Shown here: positions 10,361 through 20,227 of the stretch, piece after piece | How positions within the stretch are numbered: position 1 is the first letter of the stretch | Layout: the number at the start of each line of letters is the position of its first letter | NCBI GenBank assembly: GCA_022791915.1 | Contig: JAAWAB010000015.1 | Location: 204,791-268,790, forward strand | DNA from: Clostridia bacterium | Lineage (GTDB): Bacteria > Bacillota > Clostridia > Christensenellales > Pumilibacteraceae | DNA: 64,000 nucleotides | Direction: 5' to 3' | Notes under the pieces: model-generated | Databases searched by the model: none | The model's input: only the letters and a program-made list of their open reading frames with translations | Told to the model about the DNA's origin: nothing | Made by a program: the position numbers and the translations under genes

Positions 10361-13300
10361 ATGAAAAGATTCAAAGTGATTGCGGTTGCGATGTTATTGG
10401 CGGCGGTAGCGGCGCTGTCTTTTACGGCGTGTAGTTCCGTGAAGTCGATAGCAATCGCCGAAATGCCGCGCACCACGTTTGTGCAGGGGCAGGAACTCGA
10501 TTTGTCGGGCGGCAAGCTGGCGGTTACGGGCAAAGGAACCGAGCAGATTGACCTGAATTCCGCCGACGTGTCGGTGTCGGGGTACGACAAAAACACCTTG
10601 GGCGTGCAGGAACTTACGGTAAAGTATAAGGGCAAAACCGTGCCGCTTACGGTGACGGTGATTGCGCGCGTGGCGGCGGAGAACGCCGAAACGAGCTACT
10701 TTGTGGGAGAACCGTTCAATGCCGCGAAAGGGCGTTTAAGAGTCGCAAACGACGACGGCACTACCTTTGTGGTGCCCATGAACGACGCGAAAGTGAGCGT
10801 GGAAGGGTTCGATTCGTCGGCGGCGAAAGCCGTTTCGGTTACGGTGCGGTATCGCGACGGCGAGAAAGACTACACGGGTACGTTCGACGTGAACGTGTAT
10901 GAGTTGGACGCAAACGGAATCACTTTCCGCAAGCCCAACAAAATCGAATACAAGAGTCACGAGGCGGGTATCGATTTAGCCGGCGGCTACATAACGGTAA
11001 AGGCGGGCGGCGGCGCTCTTACGCGCAATATCCTGCTGAACGAAAGCATGATTTCGGGATTCGATTTAAGCAAAGCAACAATGGCGAATGTAAACGACCC
11101 GCTTGCGCAAACCGTTACGGTGAACTATGCAAGCAAAACGTATACGTTTGAAATTAAAATCAAATACAGCAACGTTTCGATTATCAAGCAGAGAGCGGAA
11201 GAATTGTCTGTGCTCGATTGGAGCAAAGATACGCTTCCCGCAATTTCCGACGAACAGGGCGAGAACGCACTGGACGCTTTGGAAATGTATTACGATTTGG
11301 TAAGCGCCGAAAAGGAATTGATTTCCGAAGAAGAACAGGATTGCATTGTGCGTGCGGCAGCTGTATACGGTTACGGTAAGTGGGCGGACGAAGTGAAAAG
11401 CTACGAGCACACGTTTACGGTAGACGAGAAAGGCAAAATTACGTTTGTGGGCGAAAGCTATGATGTTGCCGTTGCCGACTATGCGAAGTTGAGTTCGTCT
11501 ACTGCCGCCGTGTTCGAGTTGGGCGACTTTTTAACCGACGTTGCAAAAGACTATAAAGACGTAACGCTTACGGGCGAAACCACAGTGGCGGGATATTTGA
11601 GCGGCGTATACGGTTCAACCGGCTTTGCGGCGGTGCGGTCGCAGGTAAAATACATGATTGATTTGTATGATACGCTCAAAACAAATGTGGTGGGTAGCTG
11701 GGAGAATAACACAACCTCATTCAATAATTTCAGTACGCAGATTTCTGCCGTGTTGCGGTATATCACAAGTAACCAGTATAAGAACGCAAGCGACGCACAA
11801 CTTTACAAGATTGTAACAACATGGCACAATAAAAACGACTTTTTCGATATTTTGTATGAGTACTGCTATTTTAGTACAGACGCGACATCGGCAAACGCGC
11901 TGAAAAATCTGTACTTGCCCGAACAAGTGGAAACGTTCTATCTGTGCATGGTGAACGCCATTTATCAGCAGGGGCTGATGAGCCAGAATGCAGCCAACGA
12001 TACGACGCGGTTCATGATGTTCTATTTCAACGCACTCGAAGAAAGAGAAACCATTCAGGAAAGCGGTTCGGAAATGGAAAAATGGCTGTATAGTTCGCTT
12101 ACGTTTCAGATTTCGTCTACCAGTTCGGTGTCGTTCGATGCGATGTTGGAGTTATTGCGCACGTCGCAGTACGGGTATTTCCACCATGCCAATGCCATGT
12201 TGGGCGACGCACAATTCGACGCATTATGGACGAAATATCTTTCGCTTATGAATGCGTATGCGGATACGCTTTCGGGAGTAACGGACGAAAACGCCGATGC
12301 GGAAGAAATTCTTTCGGAATTTGTTACAGCCAAAGCAATCGAAATCGAAACGCTTTGGGCGGATTTTATCGATATGTCGCCTTCGTGGCAATTCGGCTTT
12401 TTGGCATCGTTGAACACCTTCTACCGCAATACGCAACAGGTGCCGCCGCTCACGTTGGATTTGAGCAAAGAGGGTCGGTACAACTATTTTGCGTACTTTT
12501 TGGGAACGTATTATGAAAAAGTATTGTCGGAAAACGGATATCAGGCGTTTTGCGATTTGTTGATTGCCGTGGAAAACTATGCACGCCGTTTCAACGATTC
12601 CACCGCGCTCGGCAAGTTTACCGAGAAAATGGCATCGGTTACGGCGGCATATGCGAATCTGGAAAATGCAGACAAAGCGAAATTGGGTGCCGCATATGCT
12701 AAATACAATGCGATTGCCACACGTAATACGAGCACAATGCCCGAATTGGGAGAGTATGCAAGCAAGTTCGAGGCGCTGAAAACCGATATTAAGAACGTGT
12801 ATATTGCGCGGCTTGCCATGACGCAGAAATTGCCTACGTATACGGGATTGTTTGCGGCGTATGAACATGCGGAATCTTTGGCACAGGAAATTCTGGATAG
12901 CAAAAACGGTACCGTTATCGAGGCGTTCTATCATCAGAATTATCAGATTATAGCGGGCGGCAGTTGCTCGTATGACTACGCAATGTATTGCATTCGCAGT
13001 TTCTTTGTGGGATACATGGAGATTCCCGTACGGGGCGACGACGGCGATTCCGTTCTGTGGGATTTGTATATGGAACAGGCAACAACACTTCGTCCGTTTA
13101 TGAAAAGCGCGTCGTACGTAGTTTGGACGTACTTCGATTCCATTACGGGCGACGAAGAACAAGCCGACTCTGCGGCAAAAACGAATTTCGACGCGGAAAA
13201 GGTGTATAAGGTGTTGGCGGAATACCGCGCTTTGTCTGTGGATGCGCAACGGCTGTTTTTAACGATTGAACTCAATTCGTCGTATATGTATTACAGCGGC

Positions 13301-13624
13301 TTGCAGGAATTCTTTAAGGAACGGTTTGGGTCGGAAGAAAGCGGACTGTATAAGTTGGCGGTATCGTTGTTGGGCGTAGAGCGCACCTATGTGGTGTATG
13401 CAGCCGACCGCGACGGCGCAACCACGACTACGCCGAGCAAACCGTTTGTAGATAGCTTTAAGGAGGCATGGGAAACGGCGGCAGAGAATAAGAATAAGTT
13501 GACGACCGAAGAACAGACCACGTATGAAAGCGATACGGGACTGAAAGCATTGTATACGGCTTATGAGGCGGAATATAACAAAGTGAACGGCGCGACGCCT
13601 TCTACGGGCGAAATCGCCGCGTAA
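10361..13624 (+). CDS. Large lipoprotein with N-terminal bacterial Ig-like domains
   Basis: Lipobox FTAC; 'KTTFVQGQELDLSGGKLAVTGKG...SVSGYDKNTLGVQELTVKYKGKTVPLTVTV' Ig-like (group 3) pattern; long helical C-terminal part. Confidence 0.8.
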   Translation: MKRFKVIAVAMLLAAVAALSFTACSSVKSIAIAEMPRTTFVQGQELDLSGGKLAVTGKGTEQIDLNSADVSVSGYDKNTLGVQELTVKYKGKTVPLTVTVIARVAAENAETSYFVGEPFNAAKGRLRVANDDGTTFVVPMNDAKVSVEGFDSSAAKAVSVTVRYRDGEKDYTGTFDVNVYELDANGITFRKPNKIEYKSHEAGIDLAGGYITVKAGGGALTRNILLNESMISGFDLSKATMANVNDPLAQTVTVNYASKTYTFEIKIKYSNVSIIKQRAEELSVLDWSKDTLPAISDEQGENALDALEMYYDLVSAEKELISEEEQDCIVRAAAVYGYGKWADEVKSYEHTFTVDEKGKITFVGESYDVAVADYAKLSSSTAAVFELGDFLTDVAKDYKDVTLTGETTVAGYLSGVYGSTGFAAVRSQVKYMIDLYDTLKTNVVGSWENNTTSFNNFSTQISAVLRYITSNQYKNASDAQLYKIVTTWHNKNDFFDILYEYCYFSTDATSANALKNLYLPEQVETFYLCMVNAIYQQGLMSQNAANDTTRFMMFYFNALEERETIQESGSEMEKWLYSSLTFQISSTSSVSFDAMLELLRTSQYGYFHHANAMLGDAQFDALWTKYLSLMNAYADTLSGVTDENADAEEILSEFVTAKAIEIETLWADFIDMSPSWQFGFLASLNTFYRNTQQVPPLTLDLSKEGRYNYFAYFLGTYYEKVLSENGYQAFCDLLIAVENYARRFNDSTALGKFTEKMASVTAAYANLENADKAKLGAAYAKYNAIATRNTSTMPELGEYASKFEALKTDIKNVYIARLAMTQKLPTYTGLFAAYEHAESLAQEILDSKNGTVIEAFYHQNYQIIAGGSCSYDYAMYCIRSFFVGYMEIPVRGDDGDSVLWDLYMEQATTLRPFMKSASYVVWTYFDSITGDEEQADSAAKTNFDAEKVYKVLAEYRALSVDAQRLFLTIELNSSYMYYSGLQEFFKERFGSEESGLYKLAVSLLGVERTYVVYAADRDGATTTTPSKPFVDSFKEAWETAAENKNKLTTEEQTTYESDTGLKALYTAYEAEYNKVNGATPSTGEIAA

Positions 13625-13644
13625 CAAGAGAACGTACAAAAAGA

Positions 13645-13680
13645 AAATCCCGCGAACGGATAGGCGTTGCGGGATTTTTT
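13645..13680 (+). terminator. Intrinsic terminator
   Basis: AAATCCCGC-N15-GCGGGATTT followed by T-run. Confidence 0.9.
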
Positions 13681-13759
13681 ATATGGAACGATGGGAAAAT
13701 CGTTTGTCTTTTTTTAAGGCTTTGGGAATTACCGTAGATAGAAAAAATTAGGGCGCAAA

Positions 13760-14221
13760 TTACAGCAGGTGAAAAAAATCGTGCTGACGGAGCGCCTCGT
13801 AAAGAACAAGCGCCACGCTGTTGGAAAGATTGAGCGAACGAAGGTTTTTGCCCATAGGAATGCGCAGGGCATTGTTCGGATTTTGCGCAATCAGCGATTC
13901 GGGCAGTCCTTTGGTTTCTTTGCCGAAGAGCAGAAAACTACCGTCTGGGTAGGCAACGTCGGTATACCGTTTTTTCGCTTTGGTAGAAAGATAATAAAAA
14001 ACACCGCCCGCATTTTTGCGAAAGAAATCATCGAGCGAATCGTATTCGGTTAAGTGAAGTTTATCCCAATAATCGAGCCCCGCGCGTTTAACGGTGCGGT
14101 CGCTCAATTCGAATCCGTACGGGCGCACAAGGTGCAGGTGGGTGTCGGTGCAGGCGCACGTGCGCGAAATGTTGCCGGTATTTTGCGGTATTTCCGGTTC
14201 TACCAAAACTACGTTTAACAT
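13760..14221 (-). CDS. trmL: tRNA (cytidine(34)-2'-O)-methyltransferase (TrmL, SPOUT family)
   Basis: 'MLNVVLVEPEIPQNTGNISRTCACTDTHLHLVRPYGFEL', 'LLFGKETKGLPESL', 'IPMGKNLRSLNLSNSVALVLYEALRQ'. Confidence 0.93.
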   Translation of the reverse strand: MLNVVLVEPEIPQNTGNISRTCACTDTHLHLVRPYGFELSDRTVKRAGLDYWDKLHLTEYDSLDDFFRKNAGGVFYYLSTKAKKRYTDVAYPDGSFLLFGKETKGLPESLIAQNPNNALRIPMGKNLRSLNLSNSVALVLYEALRQHDFFHLL

Positions 14222-14342
14222 AATGCAATCAGTATAACACGAATACGGAGAATGCGCAAGCGGAAAGGGGAAAATTTACACAATCGGAAAAGGCAGACTG
14301 CGCATTTTGCAATCTGCCGTAACGTTGAAGGGGGGCGGTTTG

Positions 14343-14687
14343 TCAGTGTAGTGCTTCGACGGCGGGCGCTTTTTTCCGTTTCGTCTTTTTGAGTTGCGCC
14401 GTTTTGCGTTTTATGTGCGGGCGAATAGCGCGGTAAAGGGCGAGCATAAGGGCGCGGCTTACGGCGTATCCCGCAATCTGCGTTGCCACCGCATAAAAAA
14501 ACACTTGTCCGTTACAGTAAAAGTAGAGAACAAGCGCGTGCAATCCCACCGAAACGAACGCCAGACATACGTCGGTGAGCACGGTAAAGGCAATGCCCGC
14601 GCGTTTGCGCAAAGGCGCGAGCGCACCGTCTACGCCGCCGCAGACCATGCCTGCGGCAAGGCACAAAAGAAAAACAGATACCGTCAT
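14343..14687 (-). CDS. YabQ-like spore cortex/membrane protein
   Basis: Small multi-TM protein directly downstream of a YabP-like gene; overall pattern like YabQ. Confidence 0.5.
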   Translation of the reverse strand: MTVSVFLLCLAAGMVCGGVDGALAPLRKRAGIAFTVLTDVCLAFVSVGLHALVLYFYCNGQVFFYAVATQIAGYAVSRALMLALYRAIRPHIKRKTAQLKKTKRKKAPAVEALH

Positions 14688-14962
14688 TTGAAAATGCGCT
14701 TAATGAGCGGCTGTTTGGCGCCGCTGTATTTAAGAGAAGACACGTTGCCCTCAAATTCGAGCGTGCCGTCGCCCGCATTGAATTTGATGATTTTCAGTTT
14801 TTCGCCGCCGATAACAAGATTGCCGCACGAAGTTACGAGATTGAGCGAAGTTTCGCACGACGAAATCACTTTTTCAATGCCCGTAAGACTGCCTTTTTCG
14901 CGGCACGAGACGCACAGTTCGTGATTGCCGTGTTTGCGGTCGTTGTTTTCCATAGATTGCAT
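14684..14962 (-). CDS. YabP/YqfC-family sporulation-type protein
   Basis: 'GSLTGIEKVISSCETSLNLVTSCGNLVIGGEKLKIIKFNAGDGTLEFEGNVSSLKYS' matches YabP family pattern; GGAGG upstream; overlaps the yabQ-like ORF by 4 nt. Confidence 0.7.
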   Translation of the reverse strand: MQSMENNDRKHGNHELCVSCREKGSLTGIEKVISSCETSLNLVTSCGNLVIGGEKLKIIKFNAGDGTLEFEGNVSSLKYSGAKQPLIKRIFK

Positions 14963-15086
14963 GTTCCTCCGTTTTTACCGTTTCGGGCGAGTTGTCCGAA
15001 CAGGGGGCGGGCGAAAAAAGGGTTGCGCCCGTCTTGTCTATATATATGACCGACGCGATAAAATGATACGAACAGCGAGAAAAAAG

Positions 15087-15115
15087 TTGCTTTTTTCATG
15101 GGGGTTTGGTACAAT
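15087..15115 (+). promoter_or_regulatory. Sigma-A-type promoter, -10 ends 6 nt before the ATG (leaderless candidate)
   Basis: TTGCTT-17-TACAAT then AGGAAT-ATG. Confidence 0.7.
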
Positions 15116-15121
15116 AGGAAT

Positions 15122-16486
15122 ATGTCGGTTATCAAGCACACAAAGCGCACCAAGCAAAACGTAAAGCGATTCAATTTTACCCGAAAAGTGAAATCGCCCG
15201 CGCGTTTTTGGCGCGGACTCACAAACATTGTGGCAAGCGTCGGATTGCGCGGACACAAACTTACCGTGAACAAGCACGGCATGGAAGGATTAAAACCGCC
15301 CTATTTTGTGATAGGAACGCACCATTCGTATCTCGATTTGAAAACAATGGTCAAGGCGCTCAATCCGCATAAAGTGACGTATGTGTGCTCGCTCGACGCA
15401 CTCACCATGCACAGCGAATGGCTGATGAATAAAGTAGGCGTAATTTTTAAGCGCAAGTTCATTCAAGACGTACAAATGCTCAAAAACATGAAACACTCGG
15501 TGGAAAAACTCACCGACTGCGTGTTGGTGATGTATCCCGAGGCAAAGTATTCGTTAGACGGCACAACCAGCTTTTTTCCCGATTCGCTCGGAAAACTCGC
15601 CAAATATTTGGGCGTGCCCGTGGTGGTTGCCAATCAGCACGGCAACACGGTGGCGCAACAGCAGTGGAGTAGGCGCAAGAACGAAAAAGAGCCCAAGCGC
15701 CGCACGCACACGCCGCTGGTAGTGGATATCTCGCTCGTAGCGTCGGCGGACGAAGTGAAAACGCTGAAAGGCGACGAGATTCAAGAACGAATCGAACGCG
15801 CCATGCAATACGACGATTTCGCTTGGCAGAAGGCGAACAACGTAGTAATCGATACGCCCGACCGTGCCGAAGGATTGCACAAGTTGCTATATAAGTGCCC
15901 GCGTTGCGGCGTCGAATTTCAAACGGACAGTGGCGGTACGCGGCTGTGGTGCAAACATTGCGGCGCGGCGTGGGAGATGACTCCGCTCGGCGAATTGCAA
16001 GCGGCGGACGGCGGCGAACCGATATACACGCACATTCCCGATTGGTTCGATTTCGAGCAGGCGAGCGTGCGCAAAGAAATAGAGAGCGGAACGTATCGGT
16101 TCGAGGCAGACGTACACTTGTGCACGTTGCCGTATAACCGATTGTTTGAACAGGGAACGGCGCATTTTGTGCAAACGCCCGAAGGCATAACGCTCACGGG
16201 CACAGCCTACGGCGAACCGTTTGCCGAAACGTGGAAGGGGAACGCCACCAACGGACTGCACATAGAATATAATTATTCCAAAGAGAGCGACGCGTTTGCC
16301 CTTTCTACGGTGAACGAAACGTATTGGTGCTTTATGCCGAACAACGGAATCATTACCAAATTGAGCCTTGCCAACGATGAGATTTACCGTATATCTTCGT
16401 CGCCTGCCGAGATTCACGTTGTGGCTAACACGCCCGAAGAAAAAGAAGAATTGAAAGCGGTGCTCGCCGCCGCGTGCGACGACTAA
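15122..16486 (+). CDS. PlsC-like 1-acylglycerol-3-phosphate acyltransferase with C-terminal zinc-ribbon extension
   Basis: 'GTHHSYLDLKTMVKAL', 'VMYPEAKYSLDGTTSFFPDSLGKLAKYLGVPVVVANQHG'; CxxC...CxxC ribbon 'CPRCGVEFQTDSGGTRLWCKHCG'. Confidence 0.8.
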   Translation: MSVIKHTKRTKQNVKRFNFTRKVKSPARFWRGLTNIVASVGLRGHKLTVNKHGMEGLKPPYFVIGTHHSYLDLKTMVKALNPHKVTYVCSLDALTMHSEWLMNKVGVIFKRKFIQDVQMLKNMKHSVEKLTDCVLVMYPEAKYSLDGTTSFFPDSLGKLAKYLGVPVVVANQHGNTVAQQQWSRRKNEKEPKRRTHTPLVVDISLVASADEVKTLKGDEIQERIERAMQYDDFAWQKANNVVIDTPDRAEGLHKLLYKCPRCGVEFQTDSGGTRLWCKHCGAAWEMTPLGELQAADGGEPIYTHIPDWFDFEQASVRKEIESGTYRFEADVHLCTLPYNRLFEQGTAHFVQTPEGITLTGTAYGEPFAETWKGNATNGLHIEYNYSKESDAFALSTVNETYWCFMPNNGIITKLSLANDEIYRISSSPAEIHVVANTPEEKEELKAVLAAACDD

Positions 16487-16530
16487 CGCCGCGTACTTCC
16501 AAAAGCATATATCCCAAAAAGAGGTAACAT

Positions 16531-18897
16531 ATGGACATTGTTAAAAAGTTGAGCGAAGAATTTACGTTGCGTGCCGATTATGCGGCGAACATCGTGAATT
16601 TGTTGGACGACGGAAACACGATTCCGTTTATCGCGCGGTACCGCAAAGAAATGCACGGCGCGTGCGACGACCAGGTACTCCGCGAATTTGCCGACAGGCT
16701 TACGTATTTGCGCAATCTCATCAAGCGCAAAGAAGAAGTACAGGCGTCTATCGAATCGCAGGAAAAATGGACGGACGAGCTTGCCGCCGCGCTTGAAAAC
16801 GCCAACACGCTCACCGAAGTGGAAGACATTTACCGCCCGTACAAGCAGAAGAAAAAGACGCGTGCGTCGGTGGCAATCGAGCGCGGGTTGGAGCCGCTTG
16901 CCGACCTTATTATGGCGCAGGAAGTTACGAGCGGAGAAGTTCTGCCGCTGTGCGCACCGTACGTGAACGAAGAAAAGAACGTAAACACGCCCGAAGAAGC
17001 GCTTGCGGGCGCAAAAGACGTTATTGCCGAACGAATTTCGGACGACGCGAACGTGCGCAAAGCGCTACGTGCGCTCTTGTATGAAATCGGTACGGTAGAC
17101 GTAAAACTCGACCCCAAAAATCCCGACAACGCCAAAAAAACCACGTACGAAATGTACGCCGACTTTTCGGAAAAGATTTCCGCCATACCCAGTCACAGAA
17201 TTTTGGCGGTCAATCGCGGCGAGGCGGACGAGTGCTTGAAAGTGGGATTGAACGTAGACGAAGAAGCGGCGCTCAATAAGATAAAGGCGGCGTATAAAAA
17301 AGAGAGTATCTTTTCCGCCGTTATGGACGAAACGATTGCCGACAGCTACGAGCGGCTTATTTTTCCGTCGATTGAACGCGAAGTGCGCGGCGAACTTACC
17401 GAAAAGGCAGATGAACAGGCAATCAAGATGTTCGAGCAGAACTTAAAACCGCTTTTGTTGCAACCCCCTTTGAAGGGCAAAGTGATTTTGGGGTTAGACC
17501 CCGCATACCGCACGGGTTGCAAAATCGCCGTAATCGACGCAAGCGGCAATGTGCTCGACCACACCGTGATTTATCCCACGCCGCCGCAGAAAAAGGTGGA
17601 AGAAGCAAAAGCGGTGCTCAAAAAACTGATTGAAAAACACAAAGTAGACGTAATTTCCATAGGCAACGGCACGGCGAGCAAAGAAAGCGAAATATTTGTT
17701 GCCGAACTCATTAAAGAGTGCGAGCGTCCGCTCAACTATATGGTGGTGAACGAGGCGGGTGCGAGCGTATATTCGGCAAGCAAGTTGGGCGCCGAAGAAT
17801 TTCCCGACCTTACGGTGGAATACCGCAGCGCCATTTCCATTGCGCGCCGTTTGCTCGACCCGTTAGCCGAACTCATTAAAATAGACGTAAAGAGCATAGG
17901 CGTAGGGCAGTATCAGCACGATATGCCGCAAAAGCGTTTAACCGAAGTGCTCACGGGTGTGGTGGAAGACTGCGTGAACAGCGTGGGCGTAGATTTGAAC
18001 ACGGCGTCGTACAGCCTGTTGGCGTATGTATCGGGGCTTAATACGTCTATTGCCAAAAATATCGTGAAATACCGCGAAAGCAAGCCGTTTACCAACCGCG
18101 AGCAATTACGCGAAGTTCCCAAACTCGGACCCAAAGCGTTCGAGCAGTGCGCGGGCTTTTTGCGCATTCCCGACGGCGACAACGTGCTGGATAACACTGC
18201 CGTGCACCCCGAGGCATACGAGGCAACCGAAAAACTGTTGGCGCGGTACGGCAAGAGCGACGCCGACGTAAAGCAGGGCAAACTGGACGATATCCGCGAA
18301 CAGGTGAGCGCCGAAGGCACGGGCAAAGTGGCGCAGGCGCTGGGCGTAGGCGAGCCGACGCTTGCCGACGTGCTCGAAGAAATCACCAAACCGGGACGGG
18401 ATATTCGCGATTCGTTGCCGCCTCCGCTGTTGCGTGCCGATTTAATGGATATAAGCGATTTACAGGTGGGCATGGAACTCACGGGCACCGTGCGTAACGT
18501 AATCGATTTCGGCGCGTTTGTGGATATAGGCGTACATCACGACGGATTGGTGCATATTTCCGAAGTATCCGACCGCTTTATCAAACACCCGAGCGAAGTT
18601 CTCAAAGTGGGCGACGTGGTGCGCGTGCGCGTAATCGGCGTAGACCCCGTGAAAAAGAGAATCAATTTGAGCATGAAAAGCCCCGAAGGCGCCGTAAAAC
18701 CCAAAGAAAAAGAAGTGCGCCGCGATGACCGCCGCGGGCGCGACAACAGAAACGACAACCGCAACGATAATCGCAACAACAATCGTTTTGCGGGGCGCGA
18801 CGGTACGGCGCGGAACGACCGAAACGGCGGCAACCGTCCCGAACGCAGTTTAGACGACATGTTGCGGGCATTGCAAAACAAATTCTCCAAAAAGTAA
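16531..18897 (+). CDS. tex: Tex-family RNA-binding transcriptional accessory protein (S1 domain)
   Basis: 'PFIARYRKEMHGACDDQVLREF', 'GLDPAYRTGCKIAVID', helix-hairpin-helix, C-terminal S1 'GMELTGTVRNVIDFGAFVDIGVHHDGLVHISEVS'; basic Asn/Arg-rich tail. Confidence 0.96.
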   Translation: MDIVKKLSEEFTLRADYAANIVNLLDDGNTIPFIARYRKEMHGACDDQVLREFADRLTYLRNLIKRKEEVQASIESQEKWTDELAAALENANTLTEVEDIYRPYKQKKKTRASVAIERGLEPLADLIMAQEVTSGEVLPLCAPYVNEEKNVNTPEEALAGAKDVIAERISDDANVRKALRALLYEIGTVDVKLDPKNPDNAKKTTYEMYADFSEKISAIPSHRILAVNRGEADECLKVGLNVDEEAALNKIKAAYKKESIFSAVMDETIADSYERLIFPSIEREVRGELTEKADEQAIKMFEQNLKPLLLQPPLKGKVILGLDPAYRTGCKIAVIDASGNVLDHTVIYPTPPQKKVEEAKAVLKKLIEKHKVDVISIGNGTASKESEIFVAELIKECERPLNYMVVNEAGASVYSASKLGAEEFPDLTVEYRSAISIARRLLDPLAELIKIDVKSIGVGQYQHDMPQKRLTEVLTGVVEDCVNSVGVDLNTASYSLLAYVSGLNTSIAKNIVKYRESKPFTNREQLREVPKLGPKAFEQCAGFLRIPDGDNVLDNTAVHPEAYEATEKLLARYGKSDADVKQGKLDDIREQVSAEGTGKVAQALGVGEPTLADVLEEITKPGRDIRDSLPPPLLRADLMDISDLQVGMELTGTVRNVIDFGAFVDIGVHHDGLVHISEVSDRFIKHPSEVLKVGDVVRVRVIGVDPVKKRINLSMKSPEGAVKPKEKEVRRDDRRGRDNRNDNRNDNRNNNRFAGRDGTARNDRNGGNRPERSLDDMLRALQNKFSKK

Positions 18898-18932
18898 ATG
18901 CGGGTACGGAAAGCCCGAGAAAAAGACGAAAG

Positions 18933-18966
18933 CCCCGAACGGAAAAAATATCGTTCGGGGTTTTCG
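18933..18966 (+). terminator. Intrinsic terminator
   Basis: CCCCGAACG...CGTTCGGGG-TTTT. Confidence 0.9.
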
Positions 18967-19074
18967 TTTGTATTCTAAAAAAGAACACGTTCAAATGAGT
19001 CTGTTTTTTCGCCGATTCACGAGCATAAGCTGCATGATTCGCCGAAAGGAAAAGTACTCTTTTCCGTTCGGGAG

Positions 19075-19251
19075 TTATTTGCAGTTTCTTGCAGTCGTGG
19101 ATTTAGCTTTTGCCGACGCGCTCTTATTCGAGGTCTGTGCCTTCGCCGAGCTGCTCTTCTGCGTCTTGGACTGCGTTTTGGCAGTCGAACGAGCGCAAGT
19201 GCCGGTTTTGCCGTTCTGCGTCTTGCTTTGCGTTTTGTTTTGCGTAGCCAT
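19075..19251 (-). CDS. Small Lys/Thr/Ser/Ala-rich basic protein
   Basis: MATQNKTQSKTQNGKTGTCARSTAKTQSKTQKSSSAKAQTSNKSASAKAKSTTARNCK; AAGGAG 9 nt upstream of this ATG. Confidence 0.5.
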   Translation of the reverse strand: MATQNKTQSKTQNGKTGTCARSTAKTQSKTQKSSSAKAQTSNKSASAKAKSTTARNCK

Positions 19252-19340
19252 TCTCATTTTCTCCTTTGCAACGGGTTGCGTTACGATATTATTATGGCGC
19301 ACGCAAAAATAAACTATACATATTTGTATGATTTTTTTTC

Positions 19341-19604
19341 TTACGGTTTTGGGGGTGCCTTTTCGGGCAACGGCTCGCGTCCGCATATTTGATTTATTGT
19401 AACGCCGAAGTAATCGGCAAGCCGCCACAGGCTTTCTATTGAAGTTATTGTTTTAAGGTTTTCCCAATTAAATACCGTATTGATAGTACACCCGATTTTT
19501 TTTGCCAGTTCGGTTTTGGTAATTCCTTCTCTTTCTCGTAAAATGCGCAAATTATTGGCAATACATTGTCTACGTTTTTCCCCAACGGCATTCTTATGAT
19601 TCAT
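19341..19604 (-). CDS. XRE-family HTH regulator
   Basis: 'IANNLRILREREGITKTELAKKIGCTINTVFNWENLKTITSIESLWRLADYFGVTINQI'; GGAGAAGG upstream. Confidence 0.9.
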   Translation of the reverse strand: MNHKNAVGEKRRQCIANNLRILREREGITKTELAKKIGCTINTVFNWENLKTITSIESLWRLADYFGVTINQICGREPLPEKAPPKP

Positions 19605-19675
19605 AACCTTCTCCCGAATTTAATAATTTTGAACATATATGATTATAGCAAATTGCCATAAAATCGTCAAGCGTT

Positions 19676-19694
19676 TAATGGCGCTTTGCCATTA
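19676..19694 (+). promoter_or_regulatory. Inverted-repeat operator candidate
   Basis: TAATGGC-gcttt-GCCATTA, perfect 7-bp arms. Confidence 0.6.
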
Positions 19695-19733
19695 GTATGT
19701 TTTTTGAAAGAGTATATTTGTTATAATAACAAT

Positions 19734-19937
19734 ATGGATTCATTCAAAAATAGGTTAAAGGAAGTGCGCACCGAACGTAATTATTCGCAAGCAAAATTAG
19801 CTAACCTATTGTATATTTCCCAAGCGGCAATCGCAAAGTGGGAAACAGGTGACAGAGAACCCGACTTTGAAATGCTGGTGAAATTGTGCAAGGTGTTGGA
19901 AGTTTCTGCTGATTACTTATTGGGATTGATAGATTAA
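19734..19937 (+). CDS. XRE-family HTH regulator (paralog 1)
   Basis: 'MDSFKNRLKEVRTERNYSQAKLANLLYISQAAIAKWETGDREPDFEMLVKLCKVLEVSADYLLGLID'. Confidence 0.92.
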   Translation: MDSFKNRLKEVRTERNYSQAKLANLLYISQAAIAKWETGDREPDFEMLVKLCKVLEVSADYLLGLID

Positions 19938-19966
19938 AACAAAAATTTTTTCTGTGTTTTGTGTGA

Positions 19967-19985
19967 TAATGGCGGTTTGCCATTA
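19967..19985 (+). promoter_or_regulatory. Inverted-repeat operator candidate (second copy)
   Basis: TAATGGC-ggttt-GCCATTA. Confidence 0.6.
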
Positions 19986-20023
19986 CTATGTTTCTGAAAG
20001 AGTATATTTGCTATAATAGCAAT

Positions 20024-20227
20024 ATGGATTCGTTCAAAAATAGGTTAAAGGAAGTGCGCACGGAACGTGAATTTTCGCAAGCGAAATTAGCTGACCTATT
20101 ATTTGTTTCACAAGCTACAATCGCAAAGTGGGAAACAGGTGACAGAGAACCCGACTTTGAAATGTTGATAAAACTATGTAAGGAGTTAGAAGTTTCTTCC
20201 GATTACCTACTGGGTTTGGTAGATTAG
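20024..20227 (+). CDS. XRE-family HTH regulator (paralog 2, tandem duplicate)
   Basis: 'MDSFKNRLKEVRTEREFSQAKLADLLFVSQATIAKWETGDREPDFEMLIKLCKELEVSSDYLLGLVD'; near-identical to 19734..19937. Confidence 0.92.
   Translation: MDSFKNRLKEVRTEREFSQAKLADLLFVSQATIAKWETGDREPDFEMLIKLCKELEVSSDYLLGLVD

Noticed and set aside
12224-13249. 341-aa minus-strand ORF
   Set aside because: Antisense to the Ig-like lipoprotein gene; Arg/Phe/His-rich shadow ORF
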